From Rhizocola hellebori (GTDB lineage Bacteria; Actinomycetota; Actinomycetes; Mycobacteriales; Micromonosporaceae), in NCBI RefSeq assembly GCF_016862955.1, contig NZ_BONY01000021.1:81130-145129 (forward strand): a stretch of DNA of 64,000 bases, written 5' to 3'. A program made the position numbers and the translations under genes. This document shows, one piece after another, positions 50,183 to 59,048 of the stretch. Within the stretch, counting starts at the first letter, position 1, and each line of letters begins with the position of its first letter. Below the pieces are notes generated by a model. It was not told the DNA's origin. It saw nothing but the letters and a program-made list of their open reading frames with translations, and ran no database searches.

Positions 50183-51499
50183 TCAAACACCCATCAGGAT
50201 CGACACCTTGTGGATGCCGGTCAGGTTGAGCGGGATGACCGGCTCGTGGAGATGGCCGTCGAACGCGAACGACACCATCTGATCGCCAACGCCGTCGATT
50301 TCCAAATTCAGTTCCATTTCTCGGTACCGGAAACCGCGCAGCACAACCCGTTGGAAGATCGCTGGCCGAACCGGCCTGAAGGTGATGCCGGTCGTGTCGA
50401 AGGACATCCCGAACAGCCCCTGGTGAATCATGGATAGATAGCCCGCAGCACTCCAGAGCTGGCGGGCCGAGCCGTCCGGCTTGCCCGTGAAGGGCCGGTA
50501 GAACTCGTGGAAAGTGGTGGCTCGCCCGGCCAGGTTGGCCAGATGGGCCAGCTCGTTGCCGAAGATCGCGGTTTGGCCGCGGGCCGCGGCGGCCCGTGCC
50601 CAGTAGGCCTGCACGAACGGCCACACCATGCCGTTGTGGTAGTAGTTGGCATCGTTGAAATGCCAGAGCCAGGCCAGATAGCGCGGCCAGAGGCACGGGA
50701 GGCCGTGGCCAGTGATATGCGTATTCTTGAATATTTGGGTGGCCCTTTCGTCGTCGGCCACCCCCCACAGCACGGCCAGGGCCGCGCCCAGCCCTTCCGC
50801 TCGGCTGGACGGGCGGCCGTGCTCGTTTTCGTAGTAGGCGTAGAGGCCTTTGGCCGGTACCCAGAGACGAAGGTTTATGGATTCTTGAAGCCTGCGCGCC
50901 TTGTCGGCAAAGGGTTGTGGATCCTCGCCGAAGATTTCCGCCATCCGCGCGGCGAGGGTGTAACCGCGGTGGTAGAGCAGGTTGGTGCTCAGCGCCTTGG
51001 TGCGCCTGACCCGCGCCCCGTTGCTGTGGAACCGGAACGGGTAACCGCTGTTGGACTCCATGAAGCTGGAACAGCCGCGGAACAACCCCGACCCGGCGTC
51101 GAAGGCGTCGCGTTCGGCCCGCGCGAGGCTGTTGCCGGTGACCTGGTAGCTCCATCGCAGGAACTCCTCGTCGCCGCTGGCCAGATAGGTGCTCCAGGCG
51201 CCGACCGCGCCCACGATGGCGTCGGTGAGGTTGGGCCAGCCGCCGAAGTGGCGGCACGAGTCCTGGTGCCACACCTCGCCCAGCGGGTCGGTGCTCGTCT
51301 TGGTGCGCATCGTGGTCTTGGCGATCTCCGGCACGCCCAGGCCTGTTCCCAGATCGATGGCGTAGGAGCTGTCGCGCGTCCACACCGAGGCCCAGCGCCG
51401 TCCGGCGAGCAGCTTGCCGTCGACGATGTTGCCCTGCACATCGCGGGTCGCCTTGGCATAGGCCGAGTCGTAAAGCGCGTGTCCGGAGTGGAGGCTCAT
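50183..51499 (-). CDS. Alpha/alpha-barrel glycoside hydrolase
   Basis: This 438-aa protein probably starts at ATG 51499 (MSLHSGHALYDSAY); an extension to 51643 is not protein-like. It has an (alpha/alpha)6 barrel with conserved blocks RRWASVWTRDSSYAIDLG, VWHQDSCRHFGGWPNLTDAI, NLLYHRGYTLAARMAEIFG, and YYHNGMVWPFVQAYWARAA, resembling bacterial MGH1/GH63-like or amylo-alpha-1,6-glucosidase enzymes. The acidic pair in WTRD and the E/D residues of the barrel are the likely catalytic groups. No signal peptide; substrate unknown. It diverges from the secreted protein at 51610. Confidence 0.75.
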   Translation of the reverse strand: MSLHSGHALYDSAYAKATRDVQGNIVDGKLLAGRRWASVWTRDSSYAIDLGTGLGVPEIAKTTMRTKTSTDPLGEVWHQDSCRHFGGWPNLTDAIVGAVGAWSTYLASGDEEFLRWSYQVTGNSLARAERDAFDAGSGLFRGCSSFMESNSGYPFRFHSNGARVRRTKALSTNLLYHRGYTLAARMAEIFGEDPQPFADKARRLQESINLRLWVPAKGLYAYYENEHGRPSSRAEGLGAALAVLWGVADDERATQIFKNTHITGHGLPCLWPRYLAWLWHFNDANYYHNGMVWPFVQAYWARAAAARGQTAIFGNELAHLANLAGRATTFHEFYRPFTGKPDGSARQLWSAAGYLSMIHQGLFGMSFDTTGITFRPVRPAIFQRVVLRGFRYREMELNLEIDGVGDQMVSFAFDGHLHEPVIPLNLTGIHKVSILMGV

Positions 51500-51609
51500 G
51501 CCCTCTAGACTGTCACGGGCCGGCGGCACTTTAGCGGACGAGTCCTTGATGCGGGGCAAATTCCAGAAAGCCAGCCGAATATCCCATTCGCCTTCTAGAG
51601 TCGACAAAC

Positions 51610-52692
51610 GTGACTCCAAGGCATTATGCAGCTGTTTTGGCAACCCTCGCCGGTGGCATCCTGCTCGCGCAGCCGGCGTCGGCCAATCCCGAACAGCCGG
51701 CCCCCCCGATCTCCATAGAGGTCAACGCACTGACACGCACCGCCTCCGGCACCGGCTACGTGGTGACCGTGCACAACAACCTCGAGGTCGCCCAGCAGGT
51801 CGAGGTGATCCAGCGGTTCGTGCAGACGCCCTCGGCCGCCACCGCCTCCGACGCCGGGCAGCTGCAGCCGGAGGGCATCACCTGGCTGGTGGAGGTTCCG
51901 CCCCAGCAGCCGCGGGCGATCAGCAGCGACGTCACGTTCAACGGCTCGTTCACCACCCGCAGCACAGCCTGCATCCGGGACGTGACCACCAAGCGCACCC
52001 TGGACTGCGCCACCGGCGACCTGGCCGTAGGCGCGACCGAAGCCGGGGCTGGTACCAACTGGATTCCGCTGGCGCTGTTGGTGATAGCGGTGGGGCTGGG
52101 GGCGGGCGGGGTCCTCTGGATTTTGCGGCGCCGCTCGCGTTGGGTGCCGGCGCTGAAGAGCTTTGTCGGTGAGCATCGCGATGTCGTAGTCGGATGGGTC
52201 GCCGCCTTCGCCGTGGTGGTCATCTCCGCTTCCGCGTTCCTCTACCTGACCGGGCGGGCGCGTTCCGCCGTCGACCTGCAGGATCAGCCGGGCCAGGCGA
52301 TGGGCTGGTCGGGTCAGCAGACAGCCCTCACCCTCGGGCTGCCCGCCTCCTCGGACAAGGTCGAGTTCACCCTCTACCACTGGGCCTGCCAGCAGCTCGA
52401 CGCCGGCCCGCAGTGCCTGGCGACGGTGGCGTTCCGCAACACCTCGAAAACACCGCAGCAGTGGGTACCACGCCTGCAGCGCCTGCAATACGCCGACGGA
52501 GACTGGATCGGGGCCGATCCCGTCCTGTCGTTCGTCGCCAACGGGAGCAGCGATCTGTTCGCCGCGCCGGTAGCCGCGGGGGAGCGGCGGGTGGCCACCC
52601 TGGTCTACCAGCCCGCCAAGGACAAAGCCTTGTCCCGCTTGGAGTTGCGAGACGGCGCGTTCTCCCGGGGAGTGGCCTTCCGGATCGGCTAG
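51610..52692 (+). CDS. Membrane protein with signal peptide and two outer domains
   Basis: This 360-aa protein starts at GTG 51610. A signal peptide ends near QPASANPEQ. An outer beta domain (YVVTVHNNLEVAQQVEVIQR to CATGDLAVG, with two Cys) is followed by two transmembrane helices (IPLALLVIAVGLGAGGVLWI and VGWVAAFAVVVISASAFLYL) and a second outer domain (YHWACQQLDAGPQCLATVAF) with two Cys likely in a disulfide. The family is not recognised; the arrangement suggests a cell-envelope sensor or transport accessory. It is convergent with the SnoaL-like gene. Confidence 0.65.
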   Translation: MTPRHYAAVLATLAGGILLAQPASANPEQPAPPISIEVNALTRTASGTGYVVTVHNNLEVAQQVEVIQRFVQTPSAATASDAGQLQPEGITWLVEVPPQQPRAISSDVTFNGSFTTRSTACIRDVTTKRTLDCATGDLAVGATEAGAGTNWIPLALLVIAVGLGAGGVLWILRRRSRWVPALKSFVGEHRDVVVGWVAAFAVVVISASAFLYLTGRARSAVDLQDQPGQAMGWSGQQTALTLGLPASSDKVEFTLYHWACQQLDAGPQCLATVAFRNTSKTPQQWVPRLQRLQYADGDWIGADPVLSFVANGSSDLFAAPVAAGERRVATLVYQPAKDKALSRLELRDGAFSRGVAFRIG

Positions 52693-53102
52693 GCGGGACG
52701 CATGGTGGCGAACGCGCGCTCGGTTTCCCAGAAAGCGCGCAGCGACCGGATGAGCCCGTCCTCACCGACGCGGTAGACGAAGACCCCATCGGTGTCCACG
52801 CGCATGCCGCCGGGCAGGAAAGCGGTGATGGTTCCCACGTTGGCGATCTCGTCACCGGCCGCGAAGGAGTCCGCGATCGCGAACTCGAAGCGTTCCGCCT
52901 GCGCGATGGCCATGTCCCAGAAGGCGGAGATGCCGGCGTGGCCGTGGTGGCCCTTGCCCTCCTCGTCGAACATGGACGGGCCGACCGGATCTTCGATGAC
53001 CGCGTCCGGCGCGAAGAGGGCGAGCCATTCCTGCTTGGCGCCGCGGGTCACCGCGTCCATCGAGCGCTGGGCGGCCAGGCGGGCCGGGTGTTCGGTCGTC
53101 AT
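52689..53102 (-). CDS. SnoaL-like NTF2-fold protein
   Basis: This 137-aa protein starts at ATG 53102 (MTTEHPARLAAQRSM). It has the SnoaL/NTF2-like pattern: EWLALFAPDAVIEDPVGPSM, AFWDMAIAQAERFEFAIADS and FVYRVGEDGLIRSLRAFWE. Its start overlaps the LLM gene stop (ATGA), so the two are co-translated. SnoaL-like proteins are often small isomerases, cyclases or hydrolases acting on a ketone substrate of a partner flavoenzyme. Confidence 0.82.
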   Translation of the reverse strand: MTTEHPARLAAQRSMDAVTRGAKQEWLALFAPDAVIEDPVGPSMFDEEGKGHHGHAGISAFWDMAIAQAERFEFAIADSFAAGDEIANVGTITAFLPGGMRVDTDGVFVYRVGEDGLIRSLRAFWETERAFATMRPA

Positions 53103-53980
53103 GCTGTCGGCTCCATCTTGGTGATGACCTCTTCGGCGAAGCGGTAAAGTCCGTCCTTTTTGGACTTGAGATCGGCGTCGAAACCCGCGCCGTAGAACAG
53201 CCACGGCACCACGATCGCGTCGGTGACCCCGGCATCGGCCTGCTGCCTGTACCCGTCCAGCCCGAACCGGTCGATGCACACCGCCTGGATCTCGAACGGA
53301 ACCTCGGCCCGCCCGTATTCGCCGCGCAGCTCGGCCAGCCGGGAGATGGTCTGCACCAGCTCTTTGAAGCGCATCATCGCCGAAGTCCAGCCGTCGCCCG
53401 TGCGCGCGGCACGGCGCAGCCCGGCCTCGGTGTGCCCGCCGACGTAGATTGGCACCGGCTCGCTGGGCGCCGGGCTCATCTGCAGCCGGTCGAAGCCGAA
53501 ATGCTTGCCGTGGAACTCGACCATGCCGCCGCCGAGAATCAGCCGCAGGATCTCGATGGACTCGTCGGCCCGCTCACCCTTGTCGGTGAACGGCGCGCCG
53601 CACCACTCGAACTCCTCAGGAGTCCAGCCCAGCCCGACGCCGAGCCCGAAACGGTTGCCGGTCAGGTTGGCCACCGAGCCCACCTGGCGGGCCAGCAGCA
53701 CGGGATTGCGGGGTCCGAGCTTGAGCACCTGGGTATAAAAGCGGATCCGGCTGGTGGCCGCGCCCATCGCCGCCGCCGCGATCAGTGGGTCCACCCAAGG
53801 GGTGTCCTGATTCCAGAACCGGCTGCCGTCCGGCGTGTACGGATACGCCGCGGCCACCTCTTCCGAAAAGAAGATCGAGTCGGGGAGGGCGATAGAAGCG
53901 AAGCCGCACTCCTCGGCCGTGCGAGCCAGCTCTACCAAATGCTCCAACGGGTTCAGAGCGACGCCCAGCGTGAACTTCAT
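53099..53980 (-). CDS. F420-dependent LLM-class oxidoreductase
   Basis: This 293-aa protein starts at ATG 53980 (MKFTLGVALNPLEHLVEL). It is a TIM barrel of the luciferase-like F420 group: AEECGFASIALPDSIFF, DPLIAAAAMGAATSRIRFYT, LGPRNPVLLARQVGSVANLT, RFGLGVGLGWTPEEF and VPIYVGGHTEAGLRRAARTG. These reduce or oxidise using coenzyme F420 (or flavin). It is coupled to the SnoaL-like gene, forming a small catabolic or tailoring unit. Confidence 0.9.
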   Translation of the reverse strand: MKFTLGVALNPLEHLVELARTAEECGFASIALPDSIFFSEEVAAAYPYTPDGSRFWNQDTPWVDPLIAAAAMGAATSRIRFYTQVLKLGPRNPVLLARQVGSVANLTGNRFGLGVGLGWTPEEFEWCGAPFTDKGERADESIEILRLILGGGMVEFHGKHFGFDRLQMSPAPSEPVPIYVGGHTEAGLRRAARTGDGWTSAMMRFKELVQTISRLAELRGEYGRAEVPFEIQAVCIDRFGLDGYRQQADAGVTDAIVVPWLFYGAGFDADLKSKKDGLYRFAEEVITKMEPTA

Positions 53981-54046
53981 GGGCAAAACTGTAACGTGTT
54001 CTAAGATCAACTGGAACGTGTTCTAGAAATCTTGCATGGGAGGGGG

Positions 54047-55735
54047 TCAGATTTTCCAGACATCTAGGCGGGTGGTTTGGGCGGTGGACCAGCGGTTGAG
54101 GAGGTAGTGGCCGTCGGCGCTGAAGGCTGAGCGGACCTGGCCGGCGGTGGCCACGTCGGTGCGGAAGAGCTCCTCGTCGGTGTCGGCCTGGTGCAGCCAG
54201 ACCGCGGCGTGCCCGTCCACGCGGGTGGATCCGGCGCGCAGGCGGCCGTCGGGGCTGCGCACCTCGGCCGCGAAACCGTGCTGGGCGCTGCGATCGACGA
54301 AGCCGGTGAAGCGCCGGCCGAGATCGTCGCCCACGATCTCGTCCACCACCGCGCCGGTGCCCAGGTCCCACATGGTGGCCACATCGCGGCGGTACCGGCC
54401 CACGCTGACCTTGCGATCCACCTCCGACACCAGTCGCCAGTCGCCCTCGTGCACCCGCACCGACAGCGGCGTCGCGCTCGCCTGGAACTGCGACATCAAC
54501 CTTCCCGACGGCACCTCCCAGACCGCGAAGTGGCCCACGTCATCCCAGGAGACCAGGGCCAGCTGCCCGCCGGGGCGCACGAACACCCGGCCGTGTTGCG
54601 GTGTCGTGACCGGACACACCTCCTCCACGACCGCGCCCGAGCTGATGGCCCGCATCCGCACGTAGGCGCCGGAATCGGCGTACTCCACCAGGTTCCGGCG
54701 ATCGGCGGTGAGCATCCACTCGCCGCTGACCTGCAGAGCCAGGTGTTTGGTCGGACGGTCGTTGCTGATGAGCATCGCCGAGCGGGCCATCGCCGCGATC
54801 GTGCCCGAGGGGAGGTAATCCCCGGAGCGGACCCGGTGCTCGACCATGATGCCCTCGCGCAACGCGGTGAGGTCGTAGACGCGATCGTCGGGCGTACGGA
54901 CCTGAGCCAAACAGGCGCCGTGCGGATAAGGCTGGCCCTCCGCGACGAGCCAGCGCAACACGCGCGCCCGGTCCGGGGTGGGCCAGGAGAGCGGCTCCAC
55001 CCGCCACGCGGCCGGGGTGGCCTTGATGGCTCGGCCGTTGGTCGCCTGGGCGGCCCAGCTGGCGGCGCCGCGAACAACGGCGAATTCGGGGTCGGCCGGT
55101 TGCAGGACAGGCCGTCCCAACTCGGCATGCAGCACCTGGCCCGCGATCGGCAGCCGTGCCCCGCCGCCCACGAGCACCACAGCGTCGACTTCGGACAGAT
55201 GGAGGTTGGCCCGGGCCACCATCGCCCGGCAACTCGCGGTGAGCCAGCGCAATGCCGAGTCGGTCAGGATGTCCAGCCCGGCCCGGGTGAGGCTCTCGGC
55301 CGCGGTCTCCTCGGCCAGCTGCAGCGGCTGTTCGGGCTGCAGCCGGATGAGGGTGGTCGACCAGGTGACGCCCAGGTCGCAGAGCAGCACCAGCGCATCG
55401 TCGGGCAGCTCGGGTCGGGTGTGCGGGTCGAGCATGGCGGCGACCGAGTCGCTGATGAGTTCGACGTCGGCGAAGCCCGCCTCGGCGGCCATGGCCACCA
55501 CGGCTTCGCGCTTGGCCGGGTCACGGCCGAAGGAGGTGGGGATGGTCAGCGAGAGCCGGTCGATGGGCGAGTGCGCCACCGTCGTGGCGGCGTCGACCAC
55601 CGTACGCAGATAATGAATGTCCAAATGGGAGTTCCATGCGGGCGGGCAGGCGATCGCCTGGATCTGGTCCTCGGTGACCAGGGCGGCGGTGGTCTCGTAG
55701 TTGCCGAAGTCGACAACCAGGATGGACTGGGTCAT
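54047..55735 (-). CDS. Hsp70-family ATPase fused to beta-propeller domain
   Basis: This 562-aa protein starts at ATG 55735 (MTQSILVVDFGNYETTAAL), behind TAGGGAGATC. Residues 1-290 are an actin/Hsp70-like ATPase: phosphate 1 VVDFGNYETTAALV, phosphate 2 VLLCDLGVTWSTTLI and adenosine site AVVLVGGGARLPIAGQVL. The canonical DnaK substrate-binding domain is absent; residues about 320-562 form a beta-propeller-like repeat region (LALVSWDDVGHFAVWEVPSG, TMWDLGTGAVVDEIV, VDGHAAVWLHQADTD, FSADGHYLLNRWS). An ATPase switch with a propeller protein-binding platform is a reasonable reading. Confidence 0.82.
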   Translation of the reverse strand: MTQSILVVDFGNYETTAALVTEDQIQAIACPPAWNSHLDIHYLRTVVDAATTVAHSPIDRLSLTIPTSFGRDPAKREAVVAMAAEAGFADVELISDSVAAMLDPHTRPELPDDALVLLCDLGVTWSTTLIRLQPEQPLQLAEETAAESLTRAGLDILTDSALRWLTASCRAMVARANLHLSEVDAVVLVGGGARLPIAGQVLHAELGRPVLQPADPEFAVVRGAASWAAQATNGRAIKATPAAWRVEPLSWPTPDRARVLRWLVAEGQPYPHGACLAQVRTPDDRVYDLTALREGIMVEHRVRSGDYLPSGTIAAMARSAMLISNDRPTKHLALQVSGEWMLTADRRNLVEYADSGAYVRMRAISSGAVVEEVCPVTTPQHGRVFVRPGGQLALVSWDDVGHFAVWEVPSGRLMSQFQASATPLSVRVHEGDWRLVSEVDRKVSVGRYRRDVATMWDLGTGAVVDEIVGDDLGRRFTGFVDRSAQHGFAAEVRSPDGRLRAGSTRVDGHAAVWLHQADTDEELFRTDVATAGQVRSAFSADGHYLLNRWSTAQTTRLDVWKI

Positions 55736-55860
55736 GTCGATCTCCCTACCCAGAGCCGGGCGGAACGCATCGATGACCGTATCCATATTTGGTTTCCCCG
55801 AGATTTCGGTGCGAGAAAAGAACCGTTTCCTAATAAGGGAAAGCGGAGTAGCTTGGCCCG

Positions 55861-56781
55861 ATGGCGGACAGTGCATACCGGATCGGCCGCGACTTCGCCG
55901 GCCGATCGCGCGCAACGGCTTTCGCGATAGTGGTGGGCGCCTATGCCCTGGCTTTCCTGGCGGCCATCGCCGCCGCGTCCATGCTCTCCGGCCGGCACCC
56001 GATCACCGTGTTGTTCTGGGCCGACATCGCCGGAACCGTGGCGATCTTCCTGCTTTCCATGGTGGTCGCCAATTCCAGCCTCTACGACCCCTATTGGAGT
56101 GTCGCCCCACCGCTGATCATCGGCGGCTGGCTGGTCTGGCACCTGTCACAGGGGGACCCTCCGGCCAGCCTGCGCCATTGGCTCATGCTGGGTCTGGTCA
56201 CGGTGTGGGCAGTGCGCCTGACGGCGAACTGGGCGATCGGCTGGACGGGTCTGGGCCAGGAAGACTGGCGTTACGTGCAGATCCGCGAGGACACCACCGG
56301 GCGGGCTCCGTGGTGGCTGGTCAGCTTTACCGGCATTCAGTTGATGCCGACCCTGTTTGTCTTCCTGGGCCTGCTTTCCGCCTGGCCCGCGATCATTGGC
56401 TGGCGCCCTTTCGGGGTACTCGACGTGCTCGGGGTGATCGTGATGGTGGTCGCGATCGGGCTGGAGACCGTCGCCGACCTTCAGCTGCGCCGCTTCTCGG
56501 CCGACCCGGCCAACCGTGGAAAGACCGTCGATGTGGGGCTGTGGCGGCTGTCGCGCCATCCCAACTACCTGGGCGAGATCATGCTCTGGTGGGGGCTGTG
56601 GCTGTTCGGTCTCGCCGCCGCCCCGAACTGGTGGTGGACGATCATCGGCCCGCTGGCCATGGTCGGCCTCTTCCTATGGATAAGCGTCCCGCTCATGGAA
56701 CGCAGGTCGCTTGCGCGACGGAGCGACTACGCGAAGTATCAGCAGGAGGTATCCGTTTTGGTGCCTTGGCCGCGAAGGTAG
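55861..56781 (+). CDS. DUF1295 / steroid 5-alpha-reductase-like membrane protein
   Basis: This 306-aa membrane protein starts at ATG 55861 with about seven helices. Conserved blocks: DPYWSVAPPLIIGGW, WRYVQIREDT, VADLQLRRFSADPANRGKTV and the C-terminal GLWRLSRHPNYLGEIMLWWG, the RHPNYxGE signature of the DUF1295/ICMT/5-alpha-reductase group. Likely an NADPH-dependent reductase or methyltransferase-like enzyme acting on lipids. The next gene starts 34 nt downstream. Confidence 0.88.
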   Translation: MADSAYRIGRDFAGRSRATAFAIVVGAYALAFLAAIAAASMLSGRHPITVLFWADIAGTVAIFLLSMVVANSSLYDPYWSVAPPLIIGGWLVWHLSQGDPPASLRHWLMLGLVTVWAVRLTANWAIGWTGLGQEDWRYVQIREDTTGRAPWWLVSFTGIQLMPTLFVFLGLLSAWPAIIGWRPFGVLDVLGVIVMVVAIGLETVADLQLRRFSADPANRGKTVDVGLWRLSRHPNYLGEIMLWWGLWLFGLAAAPNWWWTIIGPLAMVGLFLWISVPLMERRSLARRSDYAKYQQEVSVLVPWPRR

Positions 56782-56815
56782 AGGCCCTCAGCGAACTGCG
56801 GTATCGTGACCGACC

Positions 56816-57874
56816 GTGACCCTTAAGGTGCCCCTCCGCCCCCGACGGTCCATCGCCCCGGCGCTCATAGCGGTCTTCGCGTTGGTGCTGGGGCTGGCGA
56901 CGCCAGCGGCTGCCGAGCCCGCCCCGACGGCACCGCCCAACGAAGGCGGCACGCCGACGGTGGTGACGCTGCGGGCCAACTTGGAGGCCGCCGCGGCCGG
57001 CTTCATCGAGGCGGAAAACCAGCTCAACGCCTCAAAAGCCAAGCAGGCCGAATATGAGGCGCAGCTGCGCTCGGCCGAGGCCGAGATGGCGCGGGTGCGC
57101 GGCGGTGTGGCCAAATATGCCACCGAGGCCTACAAGACCGGCCGTCTCGGCGTGATCAGCATGATGCTGAGCTCGTCCACGACAGACGCGTTCCTCGATC
57201 GTGCCCGCGCCATCGACATGATGACGCAGCGTGACCAAGGAAGTCTAAATACGTATCTGGCCGCCAAGAAGAACGCCACCGACTCCAAGATCGCCATCGA
57301 GGCGCAGATCGCCGAGCAGGCGGCGGCTACCGCGGAGATGCAGAAGCGCAAGACCGCAGCCGAGAAGGCGCTCGCGGCCGCGGGCGGCACCGCCACCAGA
57401 ACCAACGTCGACTGGGCGACGCTGCCCACCGCCCGGCCCGCGCCGCGCAACTCCGACGGCACCTGGCCCAGCGAGACGTGCTCGGAAGACGATCCGACAC
57501 CCGCCGACGGCTGCATCACGCCGCGCACGCTTTACATGCTCAACGAAACGCATCGGCTTGGCTGGAACTGGTACGTGTCGTGCTACCGGCCCGGCGACAA
57601 ATATGAGCACCCGAAGGGTCGCGCCTGCGACTGGGCCGCTTACCCGACCGGCTTCGTCGATAAATCGGCCAAGGACGCCAACAAGGTCTACGGCGACCGG
57701 CTGGCCGAGTTCTTCGCGAAGAACGCCAGCGCGCTCGGGGTCATGTACGTCGTCTGGTATTGCCAGATCTGGCAGGTCGGCGTGGGCTGGCACCGGTACA
57801 ACTCGACGGGCTCCAAGTGCGGCGACTCGCCCGCGGGCGACCACACCAACCACGTCCACGTGTCGATCTACTGA
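56816..57874 (+). CDS. Secreted coiled-coil protein with peptidase-like C-domain
   Basis: This 352-aa protein starts at GTG 56816. A signal peptide ends near PAAAEPAPT. A coiled coil (EAENQLNASKAKQAEYEAQL, AEAEMARVRGGVAKYATEAY) covers about 40-195, like the RipC/NlpC-linked regions. The C-terminal 150 residues (LNETHRLGWNWYVSCYRPGD, EHPKGRACDWAAYPTGF, VMYVVWYCQIWQVG, HTNHVHVSIY) match the ARB-07466-type domain, with H-x-x-x-x-x-x-D and H-V-H zinc-ligand candidates of D-Ala-D-Ala peptidase-like folds. Possible cell-wall enzyme or activator. Confidence 0.82.
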   Translation: MTLKVPLRPRRSIAPALIAVFALVLGLATPAAAEPAPTAPPNEGGTPTVVTLRANLEAAAAGFIEAENQLNASKAKQAEYEAQLRSAEAEMARVRGGVAKYATEAYKTGRLGVISMMLSSSTTDAFLDRARAIDMMTQRDQGSLNTYLAAKKNATDSKIAIEAQIAEQAAATAEMQKRKTAAEKALAAAGGTATRTNVDWATLPTARPAPRNSDGTWPSETCSEDDPTPADGCITPRTLYMLNETHRLGWNWYVSCYRPGDKYEHPKGRACDWAAYPTGFVDKSAKDANKVYGDRLAEFFAKNASALGVMYVVWYCQIWQVGVGWHRYNSTGSKCGDSPAGDHTNHVHVSIY

Positions 57875-58401
57875 TTCTCCCAGTCGGCCCGCGTCAGCTC
57901 GTACTCCACGTCGCCAAGTTCGGTGCCCTCGATGGTCTCCGGCCACGCCAGGTGATAGGTGCGCAGGTAGCTCAGCCCGCATTTCTCCATGACCCGCCGC
58001 GATCCGGCGTTGACGGTCATGGTGTTGGCCACCACCCGGGTCAGCCCCAACTCGGTGAAGCCGTAGCGGATGAGGGCGCGCGACCCCTCGGTGGCGTAGC
58101 CCTTGCCCCAGGCGTTGGTGCGCAACCGGTAGCCCAGCTCGCGTTCGCTGCGCGCGCCGAGCACGGTGGTGAGCGCGAACCAGCCCACAAAGTCTGAGCT
58201 GGCCCGCTCGATCGCGGCCCATTTGCCGCCCTCGCGCAGGATGCGTGGCAGCAGCTCGGTTTCGATCTCTTCGCGCGGCGTGGGCCTGCCCCCGTTGATG
58301 AAGCGCATCACCCCGGGATCGCTGTCGAGCGCGTAAAGATTGTCCACATCAGATGGTGTGAACTCGCGCAGGGTCAGCCTTTCCGTTTCCAGCAGGACCA
58401 T
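57868..58401 (-). CDS. GNAT N-acetyltransferase (RimJ/RimL type)
   Basis: This 177-aa protein starts at ATG 58401 (MVLLETERLTLREFTPSD). Acetyl-CoA-binding pattern: ELGYRLRTNAWGKGYATEGS (R/Q-x-x-G-x-G/A) and RVVANTMTVNAGSRRVMEKC (NxxSxxxxEKxG). RimJ/RimL-like enzymes acetylate N-termini or small amines. It follows the MDMPI-type gene by 2 nt on the same strand. Confidence 0.9.
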   Translation of the reverse strand: MVLLETERLTLREFTPSDVDNLYALDSDPGVMRFINGGRPTPREEIETELLPRILREGGKWAAIERASSDFVGWFALTTVLGARSERELGYRLRTNAWGKGYATEGSRALIRYGFTELGLTRVVANTMTVNAGSRRVMEKCGLSYLRTYHLAWPETIEGTELGDVEYELTRADWENQ

Positions 58402-58403
58402 GC

Positions 58404-59042
58404 TCAGAACGCATTGATGAGCTGTGGGGCGCGCTCGGCGCGGGTCAGCGCCCGCAGCACGGCACTGGCGCCGTGGCGGCGCACCGCGAGGCTGGTCAGC
58501 AGCGAGAGCACCGGCTCCAGCACGATTGGCGGCAGGGCCGGCGCGTCGATGCCGACGCTGTAGGCCAGATCGTCGGAATGCACCGAGATCTCCATCATGC
58601 GGGTGATCAGGAAATCGTCGAGCAGGAGCGCCCACGGGCCGGCGGGTGGCTCTACCAATCTTTCCTGCGGCTGGGCAGCCAGCAGCTCGCGCGTCTCGGC
58701 CGCGGCCGCATTCGTCTGCGCGGCAAGCATTGCGGCGCCATCGCTGGCGTTGCTCTCGCCGCCCTGCCGGATTGCCACATTGATCTCGGCGTCGACATCG
58801 GCGTCGATCCACAGGACCTTGCCGTAGTGGTCCACCAGTGACACCCGCTCGCCCTGCGGCGGCGGCGCCTTGAGCAGCCGGGGCACCGTGAGCACCTGCC
58901 CGGCGAGGTGACCGGCCAGGCCGCTGACCGTGAAGCTCTCCAGAGCGCTCGGCTTGTTCCACAGGTTGGCCACGGCGGGGTCAGCGAGCAGCTGCGCGGC
59001 GGAGGCGGCCGCGAGAAGGTAAGCATCTCTAATGGGGCCCAT
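58404..59042 (-). CDS. Mycothiol-dependent maleylpyruvate isomerase-type (DinB-like) protein
   Basis: This 212-aa four-helix-bundle protein has SGLAGHLAGQVLTVPRLLK (first metal His), and LITRMMEISVHSDDLAYSVG (H-S-D-D-L, second His), the metal-binding pattern of MDMPI N-terminal domains. Members act with mycothiol in actinobacteria as isomerases or transferases. It sits between the GNAT and 2H-phosphoesterase genes on the same strand. Confidence 0.85.
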   Translation of the reverse strand: MGPIRDAYLLAAASAAQLLADPAVANLWNKPSALESFTVSGLAGHLAGQVLTVPRLLKAPPPQGERVSLVDHYGKVLWIDADVDAEINVAIRQGGESNASDGAAMLAAQTNAAAAETRELLAAQPQERLVEPPAGPWALLLDDFLITRMMEISVHSDDLAYSVGIDAPALPPIVLEPVLSLLTSLAVRRHGASAVLRALTRAERAPQLINAF

Positions 59043-59048
59043 GAGGCC

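Noticed and set aside
48936..51383. An 815-codon minus-strand open frame
   Set aside because: It runs through the coiled-coil gene, the DUF72 remnant and the glycosidase in the wrong frame. Only about 49600-49990 is real (one frame of DUF72); the rest is Arg/Pro-rich GC-skew shadow.
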